Assembly: GCA_037954665.1 (NCBI GenBank)
Contig: JBBMOL010000021.1
Coordinates: forward strand, 7,688,001 to 7,752,000
Length of the DNA: 64,000 bases
From: Laguncularia racemosa
Taxonomy: Eukaryota > Streptophyta > Magnoliopsida > Myrtales > Combretaceae
Reading direction: 5' to 3'
Positions 11,212-23,300 of this stretch are shown here, piece by piece. A model generated the notes under the pieces. The model did not search any database, had not been told where the DNA came from, and saw only the letters and a list, made by a program, of their open reading frames with translations. Within the stretch, counting starts at the first letter, position 1; each line of letters begins with the position of its first letter. A program made the translations under genes and the position numbers.

Positions 11212-13103
11212 TCAACAAACTTTGGCTAAAGACTCCTTAAGAAATCTTTCGAAATTGCGGTAAGATGATCCACCAACTGAGGTAGCTTCTTCTGCTTCCT
11301 TCTTCCAGTAAAGAGCTCTTTCTTTCATTCTTTTCCCTTCCTCTCCCTCAAGCACCATCCTAACAAGAGCTTCAATCTGATCCCTCTTCACATCATGATC
11401 AACCTCAACTCCGGTTCCCCACTCAACACCAGCATACCTACAGTTCGTCTGCTGGTCAGCAAAGAATGGCCAGCAGATAACCGGCACGCCAGCGCAAAAT
11501 GTTTCGGTCATTGAATTCCACCCGCAATGAGTTAAGAATGCACCAACGGAGGGATGTCTCAGCACTTGGTACTGTGGACACCAGCTCGCTATCAACCCAC
11601 GTCCTTCAATCTCCTCCATGAATTCCGGAGGCAAAGTTGCAGAATCCCCCATTACAATATCCGGCCTAACAATCCAGAGAAAAGGGTGCTTGCTGTTGGC
11701 AAGCCCCCACGCGAACTCCTTTAAATGATCCTCCGTCATTAACGTTACACTACCATAGTTCACATACACAACAGAGTTTGGTTCTCTCTTATCTAGCCAT
11801 TCTAGACATGTTGTGTCCTCCTTCCACAAACTTGATTTCAGTAAATTGGAGGAGGAGTATGCTTTTTGCAGCTCGGCTTGGCGACTCAACATCAATGGAA
11901 GGGGACCGATAGTGTAAATAGATGGAAACTTAGCAGCAATTGCATCCAATACATCTTTTTCGAGTTGGTCGAATGTGTTGAAGATGATTACAGATGATCT
12001 TAAGCAATTTTGTGCTTCTCCTCCCATGAAATCCAACATTATATCTTTAATGTCGGTGGTTCTGATGAAGCTGGGAATGTCCTTGAGTCTCACGTTCCTC
12101 ATTCCAGGGATCCATTCTATAGGTGTTTCTAATGTCCCATCATGCATGAACTTTTCATCTGCAATTAGCGATAATGGAAAATGCACCAAAAAAAGGCACA
12201 GATTTTCAATAAGATCATCTCATATACATGGAGTCAAGCTGGTGACTAGAAATTAACCCAAAAGGTTAAGATGAGGATTGCTTTGTTTTGGAAATTAAGC
12301 CTCTTCTTATAAGTATATCTTCTTAATAAATGATAAAAAGGAAATGGATCCTCTTATTTTACTTTTACTTGATTTTCTTCAATTTATTTATTTAAAATAT
12401 TACCATGTGTAATCATTAATTATGACTAAAAGGAAAAAAGATAACATAATGATGATGTTATATGATATTTAAGAAATCTAGACAATTTTAATTATTAATT
12501 TGCAAATTAAGGAATTTTTTTTTAAAGGATTCAATATATTACAGGTATTTTGTATGTTTACTACCACTATAAAAACTAACTCAGAGAGGTACCTTTGAAT
12601 GGAACAATGCCCCTTTTAACAAGTTCACTGAAGTGCAAGTAGCCCATGAAGCTACAAGCAGAGGCAGTCCAAAACTGTACCTCAGGAACACCGATTTCCT
12701 TTGCGGCTTCAATGGAAAAACTCATTACTCCATCTGAAATGATGCAGCTGACGTCAGGTACATCCGGTGAGGCATTGAGCTTGGCCAGTAACTTCCTAAA
12801 CGGAGCCAAACAGTTCTTCCTAACCGAGTCACATAGCGCGGGAACATCCTGTGTTGCATCGCGATCGGATTGAGGCAATCCATCGGGGATCATTTCGAAC
12901 CGAAAATCGGGTAATCCTTTCACGGCATCAGGGCCATTGGACCTGATCAGCCGTTTGTGGTTGAACTCGGTGTTGACAAAGGTTATGTAGAAGCAGCCTT
13001 GTGAGTGAAGAAGCTTGGCCAGCTGCATCAAGGGTCCTACATGGCCTTGTGCTGGATAAGGAACTAGGACAACATGGAGTTTCTTAGAAGAGATGGAATC
13101 CAT
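11212..13103 (-). CDS. UDP-glycosyltransferase, UGT85-like, two exons
   Basis: This family transfers sugar, usually glucose from UDP-glucose, to small acceptors in the cytosol. Exon 1 is 13,103-12,593 and exon 2 is 12,158-11,212, with a 434-base GT..AG intron in phase 1, where UGT85 genes commonly have one. The 485-residue product is full length. His21 in PAQGH and Asp124 in ISDG are the expected catalytic pair. The plant secondary-product box runs from about residue 363 to 406 (WCPQ..HCGWNS..FFADQ) and ends in Gln, which usually marks glucose donors. FVNTEFNHKRL, DGLPQSDRDATQD and WIPGMRNVRLKDIPSFIRTT are hallmarks of UGT85A. The start is ATG at 13,103; the frame open upstream of it has no earlier ATG. 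The box reads HCGWNSMTETFCAGVP where HSGWNSTLESICGGVP is usual. The acceptor cannot be read from sequence. 7-Deoxyloganetin-type and cyanohydrin-type acceptors are known in this clade. Confidence 0.93.
12159..12592 (-). other. Intron of the glycosyltransferase gene
   Basis: The donor is CAAAG|GTACCT (GT at 12,592-12,591) and the acceptor is AATTGCAG|ATG (AG at 12,160-12,159). Joining gives the family-typical PFKDEKF. It is AT-rich and shows no insertion. Confidence 0.92.
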
Positions 13104-13187
13104 ACTAGTAGAGAACACAAGGAACTTGTTGATAAGGGATGTCGAATGTAGAGAATGATAAGAACTCTATCTCATTGTTCTATCCAG

Positions 13188-13195
13188 AAAATATA
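13188..13195 (-). promoter_or_regulatory. Candidate TATA box of the glycosyltransferase gene
   Basis: TATATTTT on the - strand lies about 85 bases upstream of the ATG at 13,103, a fitting distance for a short leader of roughly 50 bases. Chance occurrence is possible in AT-rich DNA. Confidence 0.45.
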
Positions 13196-13199
13196 TCGA

Positions 13200-16100
13200 G
13201 GGGATTCCAAGTTTCAGGGACAGAAGTTGGAGGAGGAACACGGCATGTGCGCCCTTAAATTGTTGGTTGTACTTTCCTTCTTGAAGAGAATTATGGGCCG
13301 TAGTCGAATGTGTGTTCCCAGTTTATTTAGTTATCTGTTTTTATTTTATTTATTTTGTTTTGTTTCGTGTTATGTTTTTTTCTTCATATATAATGTATTT
13401 TTCTGTCTTTTCATTTTTACAACTTAACTTTTTTTTAATTTTTATTTTTGTTGCTAATCATATATACTTCATCTTAACTTTTAGCGCTGTTAAATCTTCA
13501 TAGTTAAGTCATATATAAGGCATGTTCAATTACAAAAAGTTTATATGCCCCAATTGTACGATAATCGAGATGGTAAAGGAGGAAAACCCCGTAAACATAA
13601 GTTATGTACTCCTAGGTAAAGAAATTGGACACTTTCTCCCACTTAGGTCATCTTTATTGGTTTGTAAGATACCACACTTCAATTCTTTAAGAAAAGAAAA
13701 GAAGGGGGGGTGGAGGGGGAAAGTTCTTTACAGAGGACCGATCCTCAAGCAAGGATTGTAAATTTTAGATGCACATAGCTTCACCTTTGGACATTTCTGA
13801 AATGAAAATACCAATAAAAAAGACAAATCTTTTTGTTAGTGTATTTTAAAGGTGAACAAATAATCTTGTTCTACAGGTAATCACTCTTACCCTAATTGAC
13901 TAGATAAGATGCGAATGAGTATTGAAGCTTATAAAATAGGTTTTAGGTATATAATTTTTATATGCTACTCTTACTAAATATGGCATAAGTAAGAGATCTT
14001 TCTGCTTTATACTTACCTTGAAACATATACTTTAATATCATATTTAATATGTAAGAATAATTTAAAATAAAATTAAACGGAATTAGCAAAGTCCATTCCT
14101 ATGTTTGAAAACAATCATGAAATGGAATGATATATAATATTATTTATCAAAATTATTCTTAATTCGTAATATAATAGATATACATTAATGACTTGGGGAA
14201 TGGAATTGTGATTTTACCCCCACAAAAGTGGATTTCCATTAAAGTTGGAATCGTCAATTCTAAGAAATCATGATTCTACTTTTTAAAAATTCTTCCAAAT
14301 ATGAAAAAGGAAATGATACCTAAAATTGCAAAAAAAATTTCAAATTCATTCTTGTATACCAAATGTGTAATAAGAGTATATAAGGTATAGCTTCTAAGAC
14401 GCTATAAACTCGACGTATACAAAATTATTGAATAATAATAATAGATGAATAATAACTAATAGCATTATTTTTTTCCAATAAATATTTTAGTTAAAAAAAA
14501 AAGGAGCTCAAGCTCATAAATTAATAACCTAAACAATTAAACCAATGTCACTTCTCTCACTTTATATTTTTTATTTCTTTTTTTCTATTCTTCCCCATTT
14601 TCCTCTTCAAGTTTATATTTTTCTTTATTCTTCCCTTTTTTTTTTAGTAATAAAATCATATAAACTTAAAATAACAAAAAGAAGGCAATTTTTTTTTTTA
14701 ATTTCACATAGTACTCTCTATCTTGTACTTTTTTAATTTCATACAGTATTCTATACCTTATATGTTTTACAAGGTATAATGTGGCTTCAAAATGATATAA
14801 AATAAGTTTTAATCTCAAAATTTAAAAGCATACCTTATATAATAGAGTACAAATAAAACCCCGTACTCTATTTACATGCATTGCTCTTTCCTAATGTATT
14901 CCTTTAGCAGAGCTTACACAGCATTGAGGATATACAACAAAGCTCGCAAAATGTAATTTTAATTCTCCAAAGAGAAAAGGGCCACTACTACTTTTTTTTA
15001 AGCCCTACAACATAACGCTTTCGAGTTTGGTTTTCATAATACTTCGCTTGTTGAGTTCCATTGCTTACCTATTTAGGGTTTTAATGATTACATACAGAAA
15101 TTAAACAAGTAGCAAATCAATACTTTAGCTTAGATATATATATATAATGTATAGATTGGAGAGAATTACAACCTAATTTTGATAACCTAGAGTTTTAGAA
15201 AGACGTATAATTTTTTAATTTTTATTTTTATTTTGATCAAAATAATTTGCTAGTGAATGTTTTTTGGAGGATTTATTGGAAATTATTTTAAAATTGAAGT
15301 TTTGGGTTAAAAGAGTTTAAGAATTTTTATATATGTTTTTGTGTTTACCTTATTTTTGAAATTGAATGCATAAACTCTTAATTCTTTAGAATATACGTTT
15401 TTTGAATCTATTTTACTTTTTTTTTTTATCTTGGCTAATATAATTTTTAAAATACTAAAATTAATAGGATATTGTTCTTTGATCGGCAAAATGGCCATCA
15501 GAAAAAAAAAAAAAAAGAAAGAAAGAAAAAGAAAAAAAGAAACTACTTTCAAAGATATAAAATCTAAACTTTCAATTTCAAATAACAATTGAATGAGTGC
15601 ATATATAGCTTTGCAACTGATTCCGAAGCGTAATAAAGCTTTTGTCGTTTCTTCCATAGAAGCCAGGACACAAAAGATTCTTTCAGTCTTCGTTTGTTTT
15701 TTGTATCTTGTTCATATACTCTATTTGTCCAATCTAATCATAATACCTGCACATATATATTTAAGTTGGATCCAGTTTGCATACTTTTTCATGTGAGAGG
15801 GCACATAGAGGATTGGATATTTGCAGTTGACATTTGGAGAAAAAAAATTCCCAAAATTCCCACGAAGGACAGCTAACTAAAGATGCTATACATTAAATAA
15901 TGGTTGCGCTGATATTACCATAGTTTATTTGATGATCATGCTTAGTAAATGTTTGCAATTTTCAATACAATGATTACCCATTTATAAGATAAATTAGTAT
16001 ATTGAAAAGAGCTTTTTTTTTTTTCCCTTTAATTGAGATGCATGAGTTTTTAAAAAAATCATTAGCATAATTCAATTCAACTTAAGACTTTTCTTTATAA

Positions 16101-16767
16101 GGGTAAGTAAAAAACACTTGACTAGGTTAAAAAAAATTAATTGAAACACATAAATATAAATATCATAAAGTTTAACCATAGTTCTACTATGATTGTTATA
16201 CTTTAGGTGCAAGCTAAAATAAATATGAGTCAAGTTTACAGTAGCATTTGAGGATATACTTCCAAATTTGTAAAGTTTACTTTTGCTTCTACAAAGATGA
16301 ATGCATTGCTACCATAAGGTTCAAGACAAAACTTTTTTTTTTTTCCTTTCTTGTCCTAAACCCTTAAGCATCCGAGTTTGTTTTTCGAAATAACTGAGTT
16401 AACCAACTTCATAGCTCATCCATTTAGGGTTTTAATGTTTGCATACAAAATGTCAATAGTTAACAAATCAGCACTTTATGACCATTCATTGAACTATGTA
16501 GAGGTTTATTATAAAAAAAATAGTCTAGGGTCATCCATCATAAGTAAACATTTTAAAAAGATCATAAAACAAATGAGTCTTAAAAAAGAGATATATAACA
16601 ATCAAATGAACTATTTCTTTTGTTTGCAAAGAACTTGTCTAGATAATTAATAAAATGTTTTCTAAGGTCAATGAGCCTATGCTCCATTTGGATTTTGAAG
16701 TCTTCAAAAATCTTCTCATGAACTCTTGTGCTTCACCTCTTACAACATCTAGATAAACATTAATGTT
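13200..16767. other. AT-rich intergenic DNA with a short local duplication
   Basis: No gene was recognised. A stretch at about 15,010-15,125 (CCTATTTAGGGTTTTAATG..CAAATCAATACTTT) recurs, diverged, at about 16,360-16,490 (CCATTTAGGGTTTTAATG..CAAATCAGCACTTT) in the same orientation. A MITE candidate lies at 14,090-14,380. Long T and A tracts account for the other open frames. Confidence 0.5.
14090..14380. mobile_element. Candidate MITE
   Basis: The left end reads GTCCATTCCTATGTTTGAAA. The right end, read on the other strand, gives CACATTTGGTATACAAGAATGAATTTGAAATT, an imperfect inverted match of the AYRTTTGR..AA(A/T)GGAATGA kind common in plant hAT-type MITEs. The interior repeats GGAATGGAATTGTGATT-like text. 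I could not fix the target duplication. Confidence 0.35.
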
Positions 16768-17357
16768 TTAAGAAGATTCCTTAGGCTCTTCTAGGGGCTC
16801 TAGCTTTAATTCTAGTTCTTGTTGAGGGTCTTCATCAAGTTTAAAGACCACATATAGAACAAGTCTCTCAAATGCAATTGCTGAAAAGATGTTGTTAGAG
16901 AGATAGATCTCTTGCTTAGAAGTTATCTCGACAAGAAATTCATCAATTTGTCTCATTAGCTCTTCAATGTCTATCGACTTTGAATCATGTTGAATTGTTT
17001 CCCATTGATTTCCTTCAAAAACTTGAGGGAATTCTAGGACAAATTCAAAGGAAGGTTCAGGACATGGTTCAAAAAGACCTTATGTTTGAGAAATTTCATG
17101 ATTTGAATCATGGTAGGATTCAGGAAATTCAAATATATGTTAAGGCTTATTGGAAGATCCTTCTAATCCTAACTTTGTTCTTTTAGTATTGATTCACCAT
17201 GTTTTCTTAAAATCTCAAACCTTTCTTGTCTTCCTCTTTTTTTACTATTCCTTCAACAGTATTATGTGATTTCTCATTCCTAGTTGTCCAAACCATCCTT
17301 CCAACTTGAAATCCAAAATTTTCTATCTAACTTCTAAGGAGCTCCAAGAATACCAAG
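16768..17357 (-). pseudogene. C-terminal part of a retroelement ORF (env-like or gag-like), split by element B
   Basis: A relatively intact frame on the - strand runs from about 17,090 to 16,768. It contains FEFVLEFPQVFEGNQWETI, DIEELMRQIDEFLVEITSKQ and an acidic tail ending ELKLEPLEEPKESS. It lies just beyond the left target-site duplication of element B, and a related - strand relic ends at the right duplication (26,349). I infer that the two were one ORF before the insertion. The coiled-coil, Glu-rich tail fits the extra ORF carried by some plant retrotransposons, but the family is not certain. Confidence 0.4.
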
Positions 17358-17993
17358 CCTTTTGATAAAGAACTTCCATGAATACTCTTGAGAACCCTTT
17401 TGATTATTACAAACCCTCACAATAATAACATGAAAACCCTTGTAGTCAATTTAGTTTAATCCTTAAGATGGACTAGAATTAGGTTTCTCTTAATTATTGA
17501 TGAAGAAATTAGAACAAAGGCTTGCTTTAATCGCAGGACACTCCACAAGAAAGGCGATTAATTTCTCTTGAATGTTCCTAAAGTATGTATTTTACACAAG
17601 AACACAAGGAATAAGCAATGGCTTTTGTGATTTCAAAATAAACAAGACCTATCCTCCAACATGCGGCAAAAGGGTATTTATATGGCCTTCCACACAAACC
17701 CTAATGAAAACACAAGTTACAAAGCACAATTAAAAGAAAGTCTATTCCACGCTAATTATAGGCTGGTAGCTTTGATTCAACATCGGCTAGCCTTAATTTC
17801 AATGCTAGCTAAAGGCCGATGGCCTTCTTCTCCACACTAGCAGCCTTCACCTCCACGTCGACGGCCTTCGAGCTCCAACACTAGTGGCCATCAAGCTCCA
17901 AAGTTGGCAGCCCTCTCAATGTTTGGGAACTCCACTTTGACTTGCACTAAGTTGTATTGAACTTGAGTTGCAATTGTCCTTAAGCTTTGATAT

Positions 17994-20159
17994 TGTAATG
18001 CCCTGAAACTCGGGTATGCTACGACTCACCACATGTCCTCATTTCTTGAAGACACGCAAATGCTAAATCACCACTATTCTTTAAATACTCTCATTCATGT
18101 ACTCTTGATAATAGTTATAAATCATCTACTACATAATAGAGATTAATGAAATTTTTCCATCCTCAATAATAAGTTATCAACATTCTTCTCAAATCAATTA
18201 GCAGAAGTGATTAACATTCACTTACAATAGAAATTCCCAAAATGATTAAATAAAATTTAACATATCTTTACTTAGTTTATCTACTAGTCATCGTAATAAA
18301 CATATTCTATATGCTCTTCGTTGTTCTGATCTTGAGTTGTTTCCCCCAAGTTTTCAACATATCCCACAATTTCTCCTATAACATCTGCAACTAAAAAAAT
18401 TTCCTACGAGGAGTGAGCTAATGCCCAATACAGTGCATACCTACACACACACATGCATGTCATGCCAGAAACAATAACACATGCAAGAATGTATCGTAGT
18501 ATTCATTCACAATTTTTATTTATCTTTCATAATCTTTAGTCGATATACAATCATAACATAAACATCTTCACACATAATATTCCTAAAAATCCTTTCACAA
18601 TCCATCCACAAATAATATATATATATATATGATAAAGGTAATCATCTATTCATGAATCTCTTACCATACATAATAATATATATATATGACAGTGGGTACT
18701 CTCCACTATCCATGAGTCCATACACTACAACTCTCACAATACATGTCACAACCTTCCATATCACAACATTTCACAACACCACCTTCCACATAATACCCAA
18801 ATCATTTTGATACACGACTCCACTAGAGACAATGTCACATACCGATCATTGAGTTACTACCTCAAGAACACTAACCTACACACAATTTCTTAGACCTAGC
18901 AATTCACAATCACATGCACACTCAATCCGGTTCATTTACAATATCATTAAACCCATACACAAAATCTAATTTATCAAGCACAAGCAACAAACATGGTATA
19001 CACGTACCTGACTCGTAATACTTGATTTATCTTATACCTTTCTAGCTTCACAATTCTTCCAAACCTATACATGATTCAAATTATTTGCTTTTACAATTAT
19101 ATTCCTATAAATATCAAAAGGGGACTAGTTGCATTTCAACTCAATGCAGTCATGTTGAGAGCCATGTAGTTGAATGTAAGATAGTACACAACCGTGCTAA
19201 AGGCCATATAATTTTCTTTTACATGGTCTCAACATGGTCATGTTGAGAGGTCATGTTGTTTTTTTATTTTATTTTATTTTTCTTTTCTAACATGGTCTCA
19301 ACATGGTCATGTACCACCCTCTACTTGAGAGGTCATGGCTTCTTTTTTTTTTTTTTTTATAACATGGTCTCAACATGGTCATATATCTCTCTCTATTCAC
19401 TATATCATTTTTTTTTTCAACATGGTCATGTTGAGAAGTCATGTATCTCTCTATTTACTATTCATCAACATGACATCAACATGGTCATGTTGATAAGTCG
19501 TGTTGAATTTTTTTTTTTCAACATGGTCCCCGACACAGTCATGTTGGGTAACCATGTATCTCTCGATTTACTTTGAGTTTTCAACATAGTTCTAAAACGG
19601 TCATGTTAGGAGGCTATGTATCATACTATACACCTCGTAAATTGATCCCTCAACTTGATTTCTATTCAATTTAACCTAATTGACCCATCTAGCACAAAAT
19701 TTATAATGTAATACACTAATAGATGCACTTACTTGACCCGAATTGTTACCATGATGCATGAATCACTTGTTTCATCCCTTGTGTATCACGGATTGATCTA
19801 GATCTGTAAACCTCAATACGTTAATTCTCTACGTTACCATATACATACTTAAATTGTGATTCATAATTGTTGATTTATATGCTTACCTTAATTCGATAAG
19901 CCAGTGGTGGAAAAAGGTCGTCTCCTTCTCTATGGATTCGCACGTTGTCTCATTCTCTATAGATTCACACAAGAAGGCTTTAGGGTTTAATGAGGTAAAG
20001 GGAGGAAAAAGTCTTAAACTTAGGTAAAAGGAGCTTATATACCTAGGTTACAAAATAACCATCCTATCCCCAGTCATAATTCTTATTTCCTATATCATCC
20101 TTGATAAATTTTATTATTATTATTAATTACACACACATATATATAAAATATTACTCGGG
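17994..20159 (-). mobile_element. LTR-like insertion inside element B's LTR
   Basis: The intact LTR copy reads AGCTTTGATATCCTTGAAG. Here GATAT and TATCC are separated by 2.2 kb that starts TGTAATGCCCTGAAACTCGG and ends TATTACTCGGG on the + strand. Read on the - strand it opens CCCGAGTAATATTTTATATA and closes GGGCATTACA. This resembles the layout of long Ty3 LTRs that start TGTGAGGACC, such as the one at 40,215-43,179. The duplication may be TAT, or GATAT/GGTAT with one change. It carries an array of palindromic repeats at 19,130-19,620 and has no coding sense. Confidence 0.65.
19130..19625. repeat. Array of CAACATGGTCATGTTG-type palindromic repeats
   Basis: At least seven imperfect copies of ACATGGTCTCAACATGGTCATG or a relative occur at roughly 50-75 base spacing, starting near 19,220, 19,290, 19,362, 19,419, 19,469, 19,519 and 19,581. 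Many are followed by GTTGAGAGGTCATGT and T-rich text ending TATCTCTC. The core CAACATG-GT-CATGTTG is an inverted repeat. Confidence 0.8.
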
Positions 20160-20363
20160 TATCCTTGAAGTTCTTCACTAGCTATCTTCACTAAGCCTTG
20201 TAGATGAATAATCAAAGCTTGTTGTATCTTCTTAGCTCGAGATCTTGTTATAGGTCCTTGAGGAATACTAATCAAACTCGAAATCTCTTGATTTGCATCC
20301 TTACCTCCTTAATCTTCATGACTTGACATCTCTTGGGCTTGGTCCTTTGGTTTCTCCATAACA

Positions 20364-23300
20364 TTCTCCCTCTCTTGAAAAGGATTCGTCCTCGAATCAA
20401 AAGCATCACCTACATCAAAAGGACTCAAATCAGCAACATTGAATTTAGCACTAACGTTATACTCACCTATCAAGTACACTTTGTTTGCATTATCATTAAT
20501 CTTCTCAAGGATCTGAAATTGATCGTCTCCTCTTAGGTTTAGCTTAGATTTCCTTTGAAGGGGAAATCTCTCCTTGTGAAAAATGCACCCATTCCCTTTC
20601 TCCTAGTTGAAACATCATAGGCTTTCTTTCCTTATTCACACGAGAAGCTACCTTAGCATTTTGTCTCTCAATCCGCTCCTTCACCTACTTGTGTAATTTC
20701 CTCACAAAATCTACTTTGGAACTAGCATCAACACTCACAAAGTTGCTAGGAGGTAATGGCAATAAGTCAATAAGAGTAAGTGAATTAAAACCATAAACAA
20801 TTTCAAATGGAGAAGAATGAGTAGTGCTATGAATAGCCCTATTATAAGCAAACTCCACAAATGGTAAACAATCTTCCTACATCTTAATGTTTTTCTCAAT
20901 GATTGCTCTCAATAAAGTGATCAAAGTTCTATTAACTACCTCAGTTTGTTTGTCTTTTTGTGGATGACAAGTAGTTGAAAACAACAGTTTTGTTCCTAAC
21001 TTTCCTTACAACGCTCTCCAAAAGTGACTTAGAAATTTAATACCCCTATCACTAACAATGCTCTTAGGTATACCATGCAAATACACAACCTCTTTGAAGA
21101 AAAAATTAGCAATTAGCTTAGCATCATCAATTTTATGACAAGGAATAAAATGAGCCATTTTACTAAATCAATCAACCACAACAAAAATATTATCACTACC
21201 TTTCCTAGTTTTAGGCAATCTAAGCAAAGTCCATAGACAAATCAATCTAAGGTTCATTAGGAATAAGTAATGGTGTATATAACCCATGTGGCTTCAGTCT
21301 AGACTTAGCCTCTTTACATGTAATGTAATGTTCACACACTTTATGCACATCATGTCTCATTCTAGGCCAATAGAAATGTTTATATAGCATATCATAGCTC
21401 TTATTCACCCTAAAATGCCCCATTAAGCCTCCTCCATGTGCTTCCTTAACTAACAATTCCCTCATAGAACTCTTAGGAATGCACAATCTATTCCTCTTAA
21501 ACAAAAATCTATTAAACACATAGAAATCATCTAATCTAGCCCCATTAGCACAAGCAGTATAAATTTCACAAAAATCAACATCATTTGGATATAACTCTGT
21601 CACAAACTCAAAGCCTAGCAATGAAGTACTAAGTGAGTTAAGTAAAGTGTACTTGCTTGACAACATATCAGCAACCAAATTTTCTTTACCTTGCTTATAC
21701 TTGATCACATATGGAAATGTCTCAACGAATTCCACCCACTTAGCATGCATTTTATTCAGCTTATCTTGACACTTCAAATGTTTCAAACTCTCATTGTCAG
21801 TGTACACTACAAACTCCTTGGGCCAAAGATAATGTTGCTATGTTTACAAAGCTCACACCAAGGCATATAGCTCCTTATCATATGTTGGATACTTCAAAGT
21901 TGCCCCACTCAACTTCTCACTAAAATAAATTAGTGGCTTTTGATCCTACATCAACACAACTCTAATTCCTATGCCACTAGCATTACATTCAATTTCAAAC
22001 ATTTTAGCAAAGTCAGGCAAAGCAAGTAATGGTACATTACACAATTTATCCTTAAGTTCATTGAAAGCATGTTCTTGTGTATCACTCCAAACAAATTTGA
22101 CATTTTTTAAAACTAATTCATTCAAAGGTGTAGTTATGGTGTTGAAATCCCTAATGAATCTCCTATAGAATCTAACAAGACCAAGAAAACTCCTCACCTC
22201 ACTCACATTCTTAGGTCTAGGCTACTCCCTAATGGCTAACCTTCTCCTCATCAACTTCAACTCCTTGACTAGATACTACAAAACCTAGAAAATTAACCTT
22301 GTTTATGTGCAAAAACTACACTTCTTAAGATTAGCATATAACTTTTCCTCTCTAAGTTTTTCTAGTACCAATCCCACATGCAAAATTTGATCATCCAAAC
22401 ACTTTGAGTAGATTATAATATCATCAAAATAAACCACTATAAATTTACCTAAGTACTCTTGCAACACATGATTCATCAAACACATAAAAGTGCTAGGTGC
22501 ATTAGTAAGACCAAACAGCATGACAAGCCACTCATACAATCTATATTTAGTCTTAAATGTAGTTTTCCATTCATCTCCAACTTTCATGCGAATTTGATAG
22601 TAATTAGATTTCAAATCAATCTTAGTAAACAAGCAAAAACTAAATAATTCATCTAACATATCATTTAACTTAGGAATAGGGTGACGATACTTTACAATGA
22701 TTTTGTTAATGGCTCTGCAATCTACACGCATTCTCTAAGTCCCATCCTTTTTTGGCATAAGTATCACAATAACAGAACAAGGACTAAGACTTTCCCTCAC
22801 ATACCCCTTAGCTAGCAACTCATCCACCTGTTTTTGGATCTCCTTTGCCTCATTTGGGTCCATTTAATATGCTGACCTATTGGGTATAGTAGCTTCGAGA
22901 ATGAAGTCTATCTAATGCTCTATGCCTCTGATGGGTGGTAATCCACAAGGCATTTTTTCTGGAAACAAGTCTTCAAATTCCTACAATAAATTAGATAACA
23001 CAATAGGCACAAATAGGTTAAGGTCGTTAGTTACCAAATAAGCCCCTTTGTATAAAGTACAAATATAGGCCTATTGGAATTCAAAGCCTGCCTAACCTCA
23101 CTTAACCTAGCTATCAAGCTCACATTCCTCATTATTTTCTCTCTAGGTCAATGATGCTCTCCTTTTTCTTTTCCCTCCTTCTCATTTTTCTCACTCTTCC
23201 CACTCTTTTTAATCTCACTCATTTTCTTTTCACTATTTTGATTTTCACTCTCTAAAGCACTCTTTTTGCCCTCCTTTTCTTTTCCTTCAGCCTCAACTCT

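Larger units (their letters stand above)
17363..20363 (-). repeat. 3' LTR of element B, split by a 2.2 kb insertion
   Basis: The pieces 17,363-17,993 and 20,160-20,363 align with the uninterrupted copy at 25,517-26,348. A TATA box (TATAAATA on the - strand) lies at 17,682-17,675. Many substitutions separate it from its partner, so it is old. Confidence 0.87.

Noticed and set aside
13104..13118. Five-residue upstream extension of the glycosyltransferase
   Set aside because: The upstream in-frame codon at 13,118 is GTG on the - strand. The first ATG is at 13,103 and gives the family-typical N-terminus.
19253..19576. 107-codon open frame with repeated Met-Val-Ser-Thr-Trp
   Set aside because: It simply translates the palindromic repeat array and T tracts inside an LTR.
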